Assembly (NCBI GenBank): GCA_036010965.1
Contig: DASCMO010000011.1
Location: forward strand, 1 to 64,000
From: GCA-2686265 sp036010965
Lineage (GTDB): Bacteria; Planctomycetota; UBA1135; GCA-002686595
Length of the DNA: 64,000 bases
Reading direction: 5' to 3'
The notes under the pieces are model-generated. The model ran no database searches, was not told where the DNA came from, and worked only from the letters and a program-made list of their open reading frames with translations. A program made the position numbers and the translations under genes. Shown piece after piece: positions 9,673 to 18,920 of the stretch; within the stretch, counting starts at the first letter, position 1; every line of letters begins with the position of its first letter.

Positions 9673-10169
9673 CCAGAGAGGGTATACGTCCTGGGCCTGC
9701 TTCTAGCCAGGGAGGCCGTGCATGATCGAGGCGGAGCGCCTGACCTTGCCGGACAGTTATCCAACCTCGACTAGGACCCCGGCGAGGCCATCAACGTCTT
9801 CGCAGATCACCCCGAGGTCGTCCGTGAGCTGAAGGCCAGGCTCGAGGGGTTTCAGCGCAGTCGCTCCCTCCAGGGCTGCCGGCTCGAAGGCCCCCTGGGC
9901 TCACCCTCTCCCGTGCGGCGGGCTCCTTGTTGCACGCCCACCGAGTTGATCGAGAAGGGGGGAGCCGAGAGCACTCGATGCCAGATGGGTCGAGCGCCTG
10001 TAATCCAATCTTCACCTCTGAGATCCAGCAGGTACCGACCTGGATCCGAATGGGTCGCGCACGATTTTGTCGTTGGCTGGTGGCTAGCTCGGCCTGGAGC
10101 CACACAGCGCGATTTCTCGCCGGGGCCGGACCTGTCGTGTCCGTCGGCTCGACAGTACCCTCTGCACCC
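9673..10169. other. Divergent intergenic region containing a sulfatase remnant
   Basis: This stretch of nearly 500 bases separates the toroid-protein gene from the cyanophycin operon. Its first 200 bases hold the sulfatase remnant described separately. The remaining bases up to the cphB start show no convincing gene; the open frames there do not resemble proteins I know. The promoter of the cyanophycin operon must lie here, but no clear -35/-10 pair stands out. Confidence 0.6.
9721..9876 (+). pseudogene. Remnant of a sulfatase C-terminus with an in-frame stop
   Basis: Read in one frame, the sequence gives GQLSNLD, then TAG at 9772-9774, then DPGEAINVFADHPEVV and RELKARLEGFQRS. This follows the C-terminal pattern of arylsulfatases (LYDLxxDPGExxNxxxxHPEVVxxLxxxLxxY). 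The stop sits where family members usually have Glu or a similar residue, so a G-to-T change of GAG is likely. No catalytic Cys/Ser motif (C/S-x-P-x-R) or other sulfatase core is present upstream; that space is taken by the opposite-strand 804-residue gene. This is a decayed 3' end left after deletion. The assignment rests on about 40 residues. Confidence 0.6.
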
Positions 10170-10979
10170 ATGACACGCGGGTACATCATTCCCATCGGGG
10201 GCGCTGAGGAGAAGCTGAGTGGAGCCACGATCCTGGACCGTTTCGTCCAGGTCTGCGGCGGCCGCCGGGCGCAGATCGCCGTCATCCCGACGGCCTCGCG
10301 CTTGCGGCAGACCGGCGCTCGCTACGAGCGGGTGTTCCGCAAGCTCGATGTACAGCGCGTCACGGTGTTGCCCTTCGAAGAGCGCTCGGACTGTGACCGC
10401 AAGGAGTGGCTGGAGGAACTCGAGAGGGTCGACGGTGTCTTCATGACCGGAGGCAACCAGGTGCGCCTCTCCACGACCATCGGGGGTTCGGCGGTGGCAG
10501 AGCTGATCCGCGAGCGCAACCGGGATGGCGGGCTGCACGTGGCGGGCACCTCCGCCGGTGCCTCGATCATGGCCGAGCACATGATCGCCAACGGCGAGGA
10601 GGGCGCCACTCCCCAGGCCGGCATGGTGACCCTCGCGCCCGGACTGGGGCTGACTCCCGACATGATCGTCGACCAGCACTTCCGCCAGCGCAACCGCCTC
10701 GGCCGCCTGCTGGCCGCCATCGCTTACAACCCCCGCCCGATCGGGATCGGCCTGGACGAGGACACGGCGGCCGTCCTGTCCCCCGACAACGTGATCGAGG
10801 TCGTCGGTTCAGGTGCCCTGACGGTCATCGACGCTTCCGACATGGATTTCTCGTCCATGGACTCGGCCCGGGACGGAGATCCGGTCAGCTTGATCAACAT
10901 ACGGCTGCACATTCTCGTCGAGGGCGGCACCTACGACATCAGTTCGCGGCTGGCTCTCCCCGGTCCTACGCACGAGTGA
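10170..10979 (+). CDS. cphB: Cyanophycinase
   Basis: Cyanophycinase is a serine exopeptidase of the S51 family that splits the storage polymer cyanophycin into beta-Asp-Arg dipeptides. The product has 269 residues, normal for an intracellular CphB. The nucleophile is Ser128 in GTSAGAS, and a DQHFRQRNRLGRLL segment matches the region with the catalytic His. The family N-terminus (MTRGYIIPIGGAEEK) decides the start at 10170, although the frame is open further upstream. No signal peptide is seen. The stop is one base before the cphA start, so breakdown and synthesis enzymes are made from one transcript. Confidence 0.95.
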   Translation: MTRGYIIPIGGAEEKLSGATILDRFVQVCGGRRAQIAVIPTASRLRQTGARYERVFRKLDVQRVTVLPFEERSDCDRKEWLEELERVDGVFMTGGNQVRLSTTIGGSAVAELIRERNRDGGLHVAGTSAGASIMAEHMIANGEEGATPQAGMVTLAPGLGLTPDMIVDQHFRQRNRLGRLLAAIAYNPRPIGIGLDEDTAAVLSPDNVIEVVGSGALTVIDASDMDFSSMDSARDGDPVSLINIRLHILVEGGTYDISSRLALPGPTHE

Positions 10980-10980
10980 C

Positions 10981-13773
10981 ATGAAGGTCGCCTCCAGGTC
11001 CGTCTACCTCGGCCCCAACCTCTACGCCCTCTTCCCGGTCATCCGGCTGGTGGTCCAGCTAGGCGAGCTGGAACAGCACTCGTCCACTAGGCTGGGGAAG
11101 GACTTCACCGACGCCATCCAGGCCGCCCTGCCGGGGCTCGCCGAGCACGGCTGCTCCTACCGCGAGCCGGGAGGTTTCCTGCGCCGCCTGACCGAGGACG
11201 AAGGCACCTGGATGGGCCACGTGCTCGAGCACCTCGCGATCGAGCTGCAGAATATCGCCGGGGGTCGGGTCGCCTTCGGCCGCACGCGCGGTACGGGCGT
11301 CGAGGGCGAGTACGAGGTGGTCTACGCCTATGAGCAGGAGGACGTGGGCCTGGCGGCCGGGCGCCTGGGTCTCGACCTGATCCTCCACAGCCTGCCCGAC
11401 GAGCTGCGCCCGGAGGCGCTGCGCGGCAAGGAGTTCGACTTCGCCCAGGAGCGCGACGAGTTTATTCGCTACGCCCAGCGCCGCGCCCTCGGACCCAGCA
11501 CCGCTAGCCTGGTGCGCGCCGCCGAGGAGCGGGACATTCCCTACCTGCGCCTCAATCGCTACAGCCTGGTTCAGTTCGGCCACGGCCGCCACGGTCGCCG
11601 CATCCAGGCCACGATCACCGGCGAGACGCGCCACATCGCTGTCGAGCTGGCCTCCGACAAGGAGGAGACCAACCAGATGCTGGGGGACCTCGGCTTGCCG
11701 GTGGCTCGCCAACGTCTGGTGTACAGCGCGCGCGACGCCGTGCGCGCCGCGGAGAAGATCCGCTTCCCCGTTGTCGTCAAGCCCCTCAACGCCAACCACG
11801 GCCGCGGGGTCTCGATCCACCTGACCGACCCCGACTCCGTGGCCGCCGCCTTCGACCACGCCCGCGAGCACAGCCGCTCGGTTCTCGTCGAGAGCTTCAT
11901 CGAGGGGCTCGATCACCGCCTGCTGGTGGTGGACAGCAAGCTGGTGGCGGCATCCAAGCGCGTTCCCGGCCATGTCGTGGGGGACGGTGAGCGCACGATC
12001 AGCGAGCTCCTGGAGGTCGTCAACCAGGATCCCCGCCGGGGCATCGGTCACGAGAAGGTGCTGACCCAGCTCGTGCTCGATCACCAGGCGTTGCGGCTCT
12101 TGGAGCTCAAGGGCTTCGATACGCAGTCGGTCCCGTCTGCCGGCGAGACCGTCTACCTGCGCTCGACCGGCAACCTCTCCACCGGCGGCACGGCCGTGGA
12201 CGTGACCGATACGATCCACCCCGACAACCGCGAGATGGCCGAGCGCGCCGCGCGCGCCATCGGCCTGGATGTCTGCGGCGTGGACTTCCTGACGAAGGAC
12301 ATCACCGAGTCCTACCGCGTGACGGGCGGAGCGATCTGCGAGGTCAACGCGGCGCCGGGTTTTCGGATGCACGTCGCGCCCAGCGAGGGGACTCCGCGAG
12401 ATGTCGCCGGGCCGGTGATGGATATGCTCTTCCCCCCCGGCCAACCCGCGCGCATCCCAATCGCATCGATCACCGGGACCAATGGCAAGACGACCACCGC
12501 CCGCATGGTGGCTCACATCTTCAAGCTGGCCGGCAGCCATGTCGGCATGGCCACCACCGACGCGGTCTACATCGACGGCCACAAGTCCGTCGAGGGTGAC
12601 ATGACCGGACCTGTGGCGGCGCGCATGGTGCTGCGCGATCCCTCGGTGGATGTGGCGGTGCTGGAGACGGCGCGCGGCGGCCTGCTCAAGCGCGGCATGG
12701 GCTACCGCCGCTGCAACGTGGGCGCCGTGCTCAACGTGCAGGCCGACCACCTCGGCCTGCGAGGCATCGAGACCCTCGAGGACCTCGCGCGCGTCAAGCG
12801 CATCATCGTCGAGATCGCGAAGGATGCGGCGGTCCTCAACGCCGACGACGAGCACTGCCTGCGGATGGCGAGCTACACCGAGGCGAAGCACCTGTGCTAC
12901 GTGACGATGAACTCCGCTCACCCCCTCGTGCGCGAGCACATCCTGGCCGGCGGCCGCGCCGTCGTGCTGGAGGAGGGCATGGCCGGGCACATGATCACCC
13001 TCTACGACTCAGGCGCGCACATTCCGCTCCTGTGGACCCACCTCGTGCCCGCGACCCTCGACGGGCGCGCCATGCACAACGTCCAGAACGCCATGTTCGC
13101 CGCGGCGATCGCGTTCTGCATGGGGGTCAAGCTGGACGAGATCCGCCACGGTCTGCGGACCTTTGACATGACCTGGTTCCAGGCGCCGGGGCGCATGAAC
13201 ATCTGCGACGAGCATCCCTTCAAGGTGATCCTCGACTACGGCCACAATCCGGCGGCCGTGGGCGCGATGGTGGAGCTCTGCGATGCCCTCGAGCCCGAGG
13301 GAAAGCGCGTGCTGGTCCTGGCCGCGCCGGGCGACCGGCGCGACCAGGACATTGTCGCGATCGCGACCGTCTGTGCGGGGCACTTCGACCTCTACATCTG
13401 CCGCCGGGACGATCAGTTGCGAGGGCGCGATCCCGAGGAGGTGCCGCGCATGCAGCGCCAGGCCCTGCTCGACGCGGGGGTCGAGGACGCGTCGATCGAG
13501 CTCATCCCCGACGAGGTCGAGGCGGTCAAGCGTGCCCTGGACGTGGGGGAGGCGGGCGATCTCGTGCTCGTCTTCGGCGATGACATCCGGCGCACTTGGG
13601 AGCAGATCACCGGTTTCACTTCCGGCGCGGCGCCCGCCGCGACGGCGTCCCCGCCCGCGCCGCGCGCGCGCGCCTTGCGCCCCCTGCCGGAGTCTGCTCT
13701 CGGTGTCGGCGAGGAGCTCGTGCGCGACGAGCGCGGCGTGCACCTGCCGCGGCGCGAGGAGCCCTCCGACTGA
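10981..13773 (+). CDS. cphA: Cyanophycin synthetase
   Basis: CphA polymerises aspartate and arginine into multi-L-arginyl-poly-L-aspartate using ATP. The 930-residue protein shows the three expected parts. The N-terminal domain has GPNLYALFPVIRLVV and MGHVLEHLAIELQ. The ATP-grasp domain (about residues 220-480) carries VVKPLNANHGRGVSIH. The Mur-ligase domain carries the P-loop ITGTNGKTTTARM near residues 495-507 and LNVQADHLG. The last 50 residues are a Pro/Ala/Arg-rich tail beyond the usual end, making it slightly longer than typical. The start follows the cphB stop by one base. The downstream Mur-ligase paralogue overlaps its stop codon by one base, so the three genes are translationally coupled. 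Confidence 0.96.
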   Translation: MKVASRSVYLGPNLYALFPVIRLVVQLGELEQHSSTRLGKDFTDAIQAALPGLAEHGCSYREPGGFLRRLTEDEGTWMGHVLEHLAIELQNIAGGRVAFGRTRGTGVEGEYEVVYAYEQEDVGLAAGRLGLDLILHSLPDELRPEALRGKEFDFAQERDEFIRYAQRRALGPSTASLVRAAEERDIPYLRLNRYSLVQFGHGRHGRRIQATITGETRHIAVELASDKEETNQMLGDLGLPVARQRLVYSARDAVRAAEKIRFPVVVKPLNANHGRGVSIHLTDPDSVAAAFDHAREHSRSVLVESFIEGLDHRLLVVDSKLVAASKRVPGHVVGDGERTISELLEVVNQDPRRGIGHEKVLTQLVLDHQALRLLELKGFDTQSVPSAGETVYLRSTGNLSTGGTAVDVTDTIHPDNREMAERAARAIGLDVCGVDFLTKDITESYRVTGGAICEVNAAPGFRMHVAPSEGTPRDVAGPVMDMLFPPGQPARIPIASITGTNGKTTTARMVAHIFKLAGSHVGMATTDAVYIDGHKSVEGDMTGPVAARMVLRDPSVDVAVLETARGGLLKRGMGYRRCNVGAVLNVQADHLGLRGIETLEDLARVKRIIVEIAKDAAVLNADDEHCLRMASYTEAKHLCYVTMNSAHPLVREHILAGGRAVVLEEGMAGHMITLYDSGAHIPLLWTHLVPATLDGRAMHNVQNAMFAAAIAFCMGVKLDEIRHGLRTFDMTWFQAPGRMNICDEHPFKVILDYGHNPAAVGAMVELCDALEPEGKRVLVLAAPGDRRDQDIVAIATVCAGHFDLYICRRDDQLRGRDPEEVPRMQRQALLDAGVEDASIELIPDEVEAVKRALDVGEAGDLVLVFGDDIRRTWEQITGFTSGAAPAATASPPAPRARALRPLPESALGVGEELVRDERGVHLPRREEPSD

Positions 13774-15479
13774 TGGAGTCGCTCGACTCCCGGCGCCTGC
13801 CCGGGGCCAACCTGCACGGCGCGCGGCCGGGAGCGGTGATCGACGTGGCCCTTGAGCCCGGCGAGGTCGAGCCGCTGCTGGCCGCCTGGTGCCGGCAGGC
13901 GCGCTGCATCCTCGACGCCGTGGGCTGGTCCGGCGAGGAGCCCTGCTGGCGCGTTTCGTCGGGCGGCGTGAGCCTGATGATCAGCGCTCCCCTCGACGCC
14001 CTCTACGCCGCCACGGAGGTCAACGAATGGGCCTTCGAGTCAGCCTGCGCGGCCCTGGCGGCGGGGGCGGTCGAGGATTCGGCCGCCGCCGCCGAGCGCT
14101 TGCGAGGGGTGATCGCCGAGGAAGTTAATCCGCGCCTCGTGGCCCTGCGGCGCGCGGCTTGCGAGCGCGGCGTGGCCTTCCTCTCCGACGATGATCGCGT
14201 ATCGGTCGGCCTTGGAATGGGGTCGGCGACCTGGGAGGTCGGCGCGCTTCCGCGCCCCGACGAGGTGGACTGGTCCGCGCGCTGCGACGTCCCCACGGCC
14301 CTGGTCACGGGCACCAACGGCAAGACAACCTGCGTGCGCATGCTGGCGGCCGTCGCCCGCGCCGCCGGGCGCGTGGCCGGCACCACCTCCACCGACAGGG
14401 TCTGCGTCGGTGACGAGGTACTCGAGCGCGGCGACTGGTCCGGCCCCGGCGGCGCGCGGCGTGTCCTGCGCGAGACGGGAGTGGAGGTCGCCTTCCTGGA
14501 GACGGCGCGCGGAGGCATGCTGCGCCGCGGCCTGGCCGTCGAGCGCGCCGACGTGGCGGCCGTCCTGAACGTGGGCAGTGATCACCTCGGCGAGTGGGGG
14601 GTCGGCAGCCTCGAAGCGCTCTGCGAGGGCAAGTTCGTGGTCACCTCCGTCGCACCCCGCGCGGTCTTGAACGCGGATGACCCGGTCGTGTCCGCCCGCG
14701 GACGGGAGCTGGAACGAGAGGTGACCTGGTTCGCCCTCGACACCCCGCCCGCCTGGCTCGCCGAGCGCGTCACTGCCGGCGGGCGCGCCTTCGTCTGGGA
14801 GGCCGGCGAGCTCGTGCGCCGCGAGGGCTCGCAGCACTCTCCCTTCCTCGCCGTCGGTGACCTGCCCGTGGCCCTCGGCGGCGCCGCGCGCTACCAGGTG
14901 GCCAACGCCCTGGCGGCCGCCGCGGTCGCCGACGCCCTGGGCTTCTCCTTGGCCGAGATCGCCGCCGGCCTGGGGGGCTTTCACGGCGACGATGCCGACA
15001 ACCCCGGCCGCGCCAACCGTTTCGATCTGGGCGGCGTGGACGTGATCGTGGACTTCGCCCACAACCCGCACGGCATGCGCGCCTTCCTTGAGGCCGCCGC
15101 GGCGCTCCCCGCCCGCCGGCGCCTGGTGTTGTTGGGTCAGGCCGGCGACCGCGACGACGAGTCGATCTTGGAGCTTGCGCGCGTCGTGGGTGCATTCGGA
15201 CCCGAGCGGGTGATCCTCAAGGACCTCGCGGCCCACGCCCGCGGCCGGGAGGCGGGCGAGGTGCTCTCCCTACTCGCCCGAGGCCTGGGGGAGGCCGGTC
15301 TCGCTGAAGGAAGCTGGAGTTCGGCCCCAGACGAGCTAGCCGCCGTCGAGCAGGCCCTCGAATGGGCGCGCTCCGGCGATCAGCTGCTGCTGTTGGCCCA
15401 CGAGTCCGCGCGCGAGGTCATCGAGCGCCTCCTCGCCCTGCAGGCCGCCCGCTGGACGCCCGGCCGGCCGGTGGCCTGA
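13773..15479 (+). CDS. Mur-ligase-only cyanophycin synthetase paralogue
   Basis: A 568-residue protein whose ATG overlaps the TGA of cphA by one base. The P-loop VTGTNGKTTCVRM lies at about residues 178-190, followed by ETARGGMLRRGLAVE and LNVGSDHLG, which closely match the corresponding parts of the neighbouring CphA; the Mur C-terminal domain follows (VDFAHNPHGMRAF). The first 170 residues (opening with SLDSRRLPGANLHGARPGAV) contain no ATP-grasp signature. It is therefore not an ordinary CphA, nor CphA2 of the cyanobacterial type, which keeps ATP-grasp. It may ligate one amino acid to a primer or dipeptide, or help CphA. Adjacent Mur-ligase-like genes occur beside cphA in some other bacteria, but I know of no proven function. 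Confidence 0.8.
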   Translation: MESLDSRRLPGANLHGARPGAVIDVALEPGEVEPLLAAWCRQARCILDAVGWSGEEPCWRVSSGGVSLMISAPLDALYAATEVNEWAFESACAALAAGAVEDSAAAAERLRGVIAEEVNPRLVALRRAACERGVAFLSDDDRVSVGLGMGSATWEVGALPRPDEVDWSARCDVPTALVTGTNGKTTCVRMLAAVARAAGRVAGTTSTDRVCVGDEVLERGDWSGPGGARRVLRETGVEVAFLETARGGMLRRGLAVERADVAAVLNVGSDHLGEWGVGSLEALCEGKFVVTSVAPRAVLNADDPVVSARGRELEREVTWFALDTPPAWLAERVTAGGRAFVWEAGELVRREGSQHSPFLAVGDLPVALGGAARYQVANALAAAAVADALGFSLAEIAAGLGGFHGDDADNPGRANRFDLGGVDVIVDFAHNPHGMRAFLEAAAALPARRRLVLLGQAGDRDDESILELARVVGAFGPERVILKDLAAHARGREAGEVLSLLARGLGEAGLAEGSWSSAPDELAAVEQALEWARSGDQLLLLAHESAREVIERLLALQAARWTPGRPVA

Positions 15480-15555
15480 GTGGCGGCCTGCTGTCTGGCG
15501 GTGCCCCGCGGGCGAGGGCCCGGCCGACAGGATCGCCGCGATCCCTGAGACGGCG

Positions 15556-16578
15556 TCAGAGAGGGTGCACCGGGCCCTTCCCTTCCGCGGCAGCAATCAG
15601 GGTGCGGCGCACGAGGACGGGCACCATGGCCCTGCGGTACTCGTCATCGCCGGGGATGTTGGCGAGGGGACGGGCCTGTCGCCCGGCGCGCTCGGCCACG
15701 GCCTTAGCGGCGGCGGCGAAGTCCGTCCTGCCGGGCGTCATTCCGGCCAGGAGCTCCTCGCAGCGGCGCAGGCGCGCGGGGCGGGCCTGCAGGGCGACGA
15801 GCACGACATCGCTGGCGGCGACGGCGCCCGCGTCGTCGAGGTCCAGGCGCACGGCGCAGCCGAGGAGCGGGAAGTCGATCGAGCCGCGGTCGCGCAGCTT
15901 GCCGTAGGCCCCGCGGTGACCGGCTGCGGTGGGCGGGACGCGCACCGCCACCAGCAGCTCGCCCGGATCGCAACGCTTGTTCCGGATGCCGTCCGTCGTC
16001 CAGAACTCGTCGATCGGCAGCTCGCGCTGACCGTCGGGGCCGACGAACACCAGGGTGGCACCCAGGCTCATCAGGGCCGGCGCGCTGTCGTTGCTGGCGG
16101 CCGCCACGCAGCGCGAACCGCCGGCAACGACGTGGCACTCGCTGCCGTCCTTCTTGAGACAGAAGCCGAGGGACTTGCGCCAGAAGTAGGTCTGGTTGAT
16201 CCACTGGCAGCGCGTGTCGAGCATCACGTTGCCCCCCAGGGTGCCGCTGTTGCGGAGCTGGGGAGAGGAGATCAGGCCCGTCGCCTGGGCCAGGGCCGGC
16301 CAGGCATCCCTGACCCGTTCGTCGGAGCACAGCGCCGAAAGGGAAGCCATGGCGCCGATCACCAGGGTCCCGTCCTCGGCGACGGAGAACCCCTCCAACT
16401 CGGGGATCGAGGCCAGGGAGACCACGACCCTGGGCGTGACGAGCTTGTGCTTCATGTTGGGCACGAGGTCCGTGCCTCCGCCGAGCACCGCCGCGTCCTC
16501 GCCGTGCTCGGCGAGCAGACGGACGGCCTCCTCGACGGTCTCGGGGCGCAGGAGCTCGAAGGAGGGCAGGCGCAGCAT
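15556..16578 (-). CDS. Molybdenum hydroxylase FAD subunit with 4Fe-4S insert (4-hydroxybenzoyl-CoA reductase beta type)
   Basis: This 340-residue subunit of a xanthine-oxidase-family enzyme binds FAD; VLGGGTDLVPNMK (residues 31-43) and NSGTLGGNVMLDTR (110-123) are the FAD-contact motifs. Between them and the C-terminal domain it carries a loop with C124, C140, C148 and C157. The same cysteine spacing (16, 8, 9), together with the WRKS..FC.KKDG context, marks the extra 4Fe-4S cluster of 4-hydroxybenzoyl-CoA reductase beta subunits, as I recall them. That cluster lets HCR run a low-potential dehydroxylation rather than an oxidative hydroxylation. The ATG overlaps the stop of the molybdenum subunit by one base. 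Substrate is not determined; no benzoyl-CoA pathway genes are nearby. Confidence 0.88.
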   Translation of the reverse strand: MLRLPSFELLRPETVEEAVRLLAEHGEDAAVLGGGTDLVPNMKHKLVTPRVVVSLASIPELEGFSVAEDGTLVIGAMASLSALCSDERVRDAWPALAQATGLISSPQLRNSGTLGGNVMLDTRCQWINQTYFWRKSLGFCLKKDGSECHVVAGGSRCVAAASNDSAPALMSLGATLVFVGPDGQRELPIDEFWTTDGIRNKRCDPGELLVAVRVPPTAAGHRGAYGKLRDRGSIDFPLLGCAVRLDLDDAGAVAASDVVLVALQARPARLRRCEELLAGMTPGRTDFAAAAKAVAERAGRQARPLANIPGDDEYRRAMVPVLVRRTLIAAAEGKGPVHPL

Positions 16579-18920
16579 CAGTCCTCGCTCCCCGCCGCGG
16601 CCGGCGCTCGCGCGGCCAGGGCCGCGAGGACCTTGGCCGGAGTAAAGGGCAGGTGACGCAGCCGGATCCCCACGGCGTCCCAGACGGCGTTGGAGATGGC
16701 CGGGATCGCCGGGTGCAAGGGACCCTCGCCCGCTTCCTTGGCGCCGTAGGGGCCCTCGGGGTCGAGGCTCTCGACGATCAGGGCGTGCATCTCGGGCGTG
16801 TCGACAGAGGTCGGGATGCGGTAATCGAGCAGCGACGGTCCCGCGTGGAGCCCGAAGCGGTTCACGTCGTGGTTCTCCAGCAGCGCCTCCGCCATCCCCA
16901 TGTAGGCCGAGCCCTCCATCTGCCCGGCCACCAGCATCGGGTTCAGGGCGCGCCCGCAGTCGTGGGCGATCCAGGCGTCGGAGACGGTGATGCGCCCGGT
17001 CTCCACGTCCACCTCGGCCTCGACCACGTGGGCCGTGAACGAGTATGCCGGTGACGCGCCGATCGTCCCGCCGCGGTAGTCGCCGCCGAGGGTCGGCGTG
17101 TTGTAGGAGCCGGTGCTGCCCAGGGTGTCGAGGCGCGCCTCGGCCAGCTGGAAGGCGCCGGCCGAGGTCAGCGACCGCTCGGGATCTTCCAGGTCGATCA
17201 CCAATCCGCCGATCATGCGCACGCGCGCTGGCGCGACTTCCCACTCCTCGGCAACGGCCCCGACGATCGCGACACGTAGCTTGCGCGCAGCGTCGATGGC
17301 GGCGTTGCCGACCATGAAGGTCACCCGGCTCGAGTAGGCGCCCAGGTCCACCGGGCACAGGTCCGTGTCCGCCGCCACGACGCGCACGTCGCGGTGGTCC
17401 ATGCCCAGCTCCTCCGCCACCAGGTAGGCGACGACCGAGTTCGATCCCTGGCCGATGTCGTTCCCGCCGGTGAAGCAGGTCACCAACCCGGAGCGGTCCA
17501 CCTTGAGCTGGATCCCCGCCTGGGGCATCTCGTTGGGGTAGACGGGATAGTTGGTGCCCGTGATGTACATCGAGCCCGCCACCCCCAGGCCGCGGCCGAA
17601 GGGCAGGGCGCCGTGGCGCGTCTTCCAGTCGCTGGCGCGCTCCACCTCGTCCAGACATTCCCCGAAGCCGTTCGAGGTGATGCGCTGGCCGTTGACCGTC
17701 AGGGTGTCGCCACCCTGGAAGTTCACCCGCCGGATCTCGATGCCGTCCAGGCCGACCCGTTCGGCCAGCTCGTCGAGCTGCACCTCGAAGGCGAAGCGCG
17801 GCTGGACCGAGCCGTGGCCGCGCTTGGGCCCGCAAGGCGGCTTGTTGGTGAAGACGCGCGTCGAGTCGAAGCGGTAGTTCGGGAAGTCGTAGGGCCCGGT
17901 CAAGAGCTGTCCCGAGTAGTAGGTCGTGACCAGACCGAAGGAACTGTAGGCGCCGCCGTCGATCAGTATGCGCGCGTCCACGCCACACAGCCGCCCGTTC
18001 CGGTCGGCCCCGGTGCGGTAGTGCATGTGCATCGGGTGCCGGCCGCGGTGGGCGTAGAAGACCTCTTCCCGGGTCCACAGCATCTTGACCGGTCGGCCCG
18101 TGAGCATGGAGAGCTTCGAGACGCAGAACTCGAAGCTGAAGGGGTCGGACTTGCCGCCGAAGGCGCCGCCCAGGCAGGGCTGTATGACGCGGATGCGCGT
18201 GGCGGGCAGACCGAGCACGGCCGCCAGGGTGCGGTGCACGTAGTGGGTGATCTGGGTCGACGACCAGAGGGTCAGCAGACCGTCGGCAGAGTACTGGGCG
18301 ACCCCGCAGTGCGGCTCGATGGGCGTGTGGGTCGTGCCGTGGAAGAAGTAGTCGCCCTCGACCACGACGTCGGCCGCTGCCAGGGCCGCCTCGACGTCGC
18401 CGAACTCCAGTTCGACGTGCTTGCTGATGTTGCCCTTGCCGCGCTCGGGGTGGATCGCGGGCTCGCCGCGCTCGGCGGCCTCGTGCGGATCGAGGAAGGC
18501 GTGCAGCAGCTCGTACTCGACGTCGATCAACTCCAGGGCGGCCTCGGCCGTGTCCTCGTCCACCGCTGCCACCGCCGCCACCTCGTCGCCCACGAAGCGC
18601 ACGCGCTCGAGGGCCAGGGCGTGTTCGTCCGGCGTCCAGGGGATCACGCCGTAAGGCGTGGGCATCGACGCGCCGGTGATCACCGCGTGCACGCCCTCGA
18701 GCGCCTCGGCGCGAGAGGTGTCGATGGACACGATCCGTGCGTGGGGATGGGGCGAGCGCAGAGTGCGCGCGTGGAGCATGCCGGGGAGGGTGATGTCGTC
18801 GGCGTAGACCGCCGCGCCCGTCGCCTTCGCCATGCCGTCCACCTTGCGGTGCGGCCGGCCGATGACGTCGAAGGAATCTCCCCAGGGGGGAGCCGTGCCG
18901 TGCACGTCGCGCGCTGCCAC
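16578..18920 (-). CDS. Molybdenum hydroxylase large (molybdopterin-binding) subunit
   Basis: A 780-residue subunit of the xanthine oxidase/HCR family that holds the molybdenum cofactor and active site. The N-terminal a/b hammerhead domain starts with RPHRKVDGMAKATGAAVYAD. Mo-co contacts include GGAFGGKSDPFS and GPKRGHGSVQPRFAFE, the latter very like HCR alpha subunits. The active-site glutamate sits in GAKEAGEGPLHP about 50 residues from the C-terminus. The start is a GTG at 18920, overlapping the TAG of the small subunit; upstream in-frame codons belong to that gene's shadow. Gene order is small, large, FAD. Related possibilities are xanthine or nicotinate dehydrogenases; the FAD subunit insert favours an HCR-like enzyme. 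Confidence 0.9.
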   Translation of the reverse strand: MAARDVHGTAPPWGDSFDVIGRPHRKVDGMAKATGAAVYADDITLPGMLHARTLRSPHPHARIVSIDTSRAEALEGVHAVITGASMPTPYGVIPWTPDEHALALERVRFVGDEVAAVAAVDEDTAEAALELIDVEYELLHAFLDPHEAAERGEPAIHPERGKGNISKHVELEFGDVEAALAAADVVVEGDYFFHGTTHTPIEPHCGVAQYSADGLLTLWSSTQITHYVHRTLAAVLGLPATRIRVIQPCLGGAFGGKSDPFSFEFCVSKLSMLTGRPVKMLWTREEVFYAHRGRHPMHMHYRTGADRNGRLCGVDARILIDGGAYSSFGLVTTYYSGQLLTGPYDFPNYRFDSTRVFTNKPPCGPKRGHGSVQPRFAFEVQLDELAERVGLDGIEIRRVNFQGGDTLTVNGQRITSNGFGECLDEVERASDWKTRHGALPFGRGLGVAGSMYITGTNYPVYPNEMPQAGIQLKVDRSGLVTCFTGGNDIGQGSNSVVAYLVAEELGMDHRDVRVVAADTDLCPVDLGAYSSRVTFMVGNAAIDAARKLRVAIVGAVAEEWEVAPARVRMIGGLVIDLEDPERSLTSAGAFQLAEARLDTLGSTGSYNTPTLGGDYRGGTIGASPAYSFTAHVVEAEVDVETGRITVSDAWIAHDCGRALNPMLVAGQMEGSAYMGMAEALLENHDVNRFGLHAGPSLLDYRIPTSVDTPEMHALIVESLDPEGPYGAKEAGEGPLHPAIPAISNAVWDAVGIRLRHLPFTPAKVLAALAARAPAAAGSED

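Noticed and set aside
9852..10679. Minus-strand open frame of 275 codons across the cyanophycinase gene
   Set aside because: It runs through the conserved cphB gene on the opposite strand and has no recognisable protein features; codon bias favours cphB.
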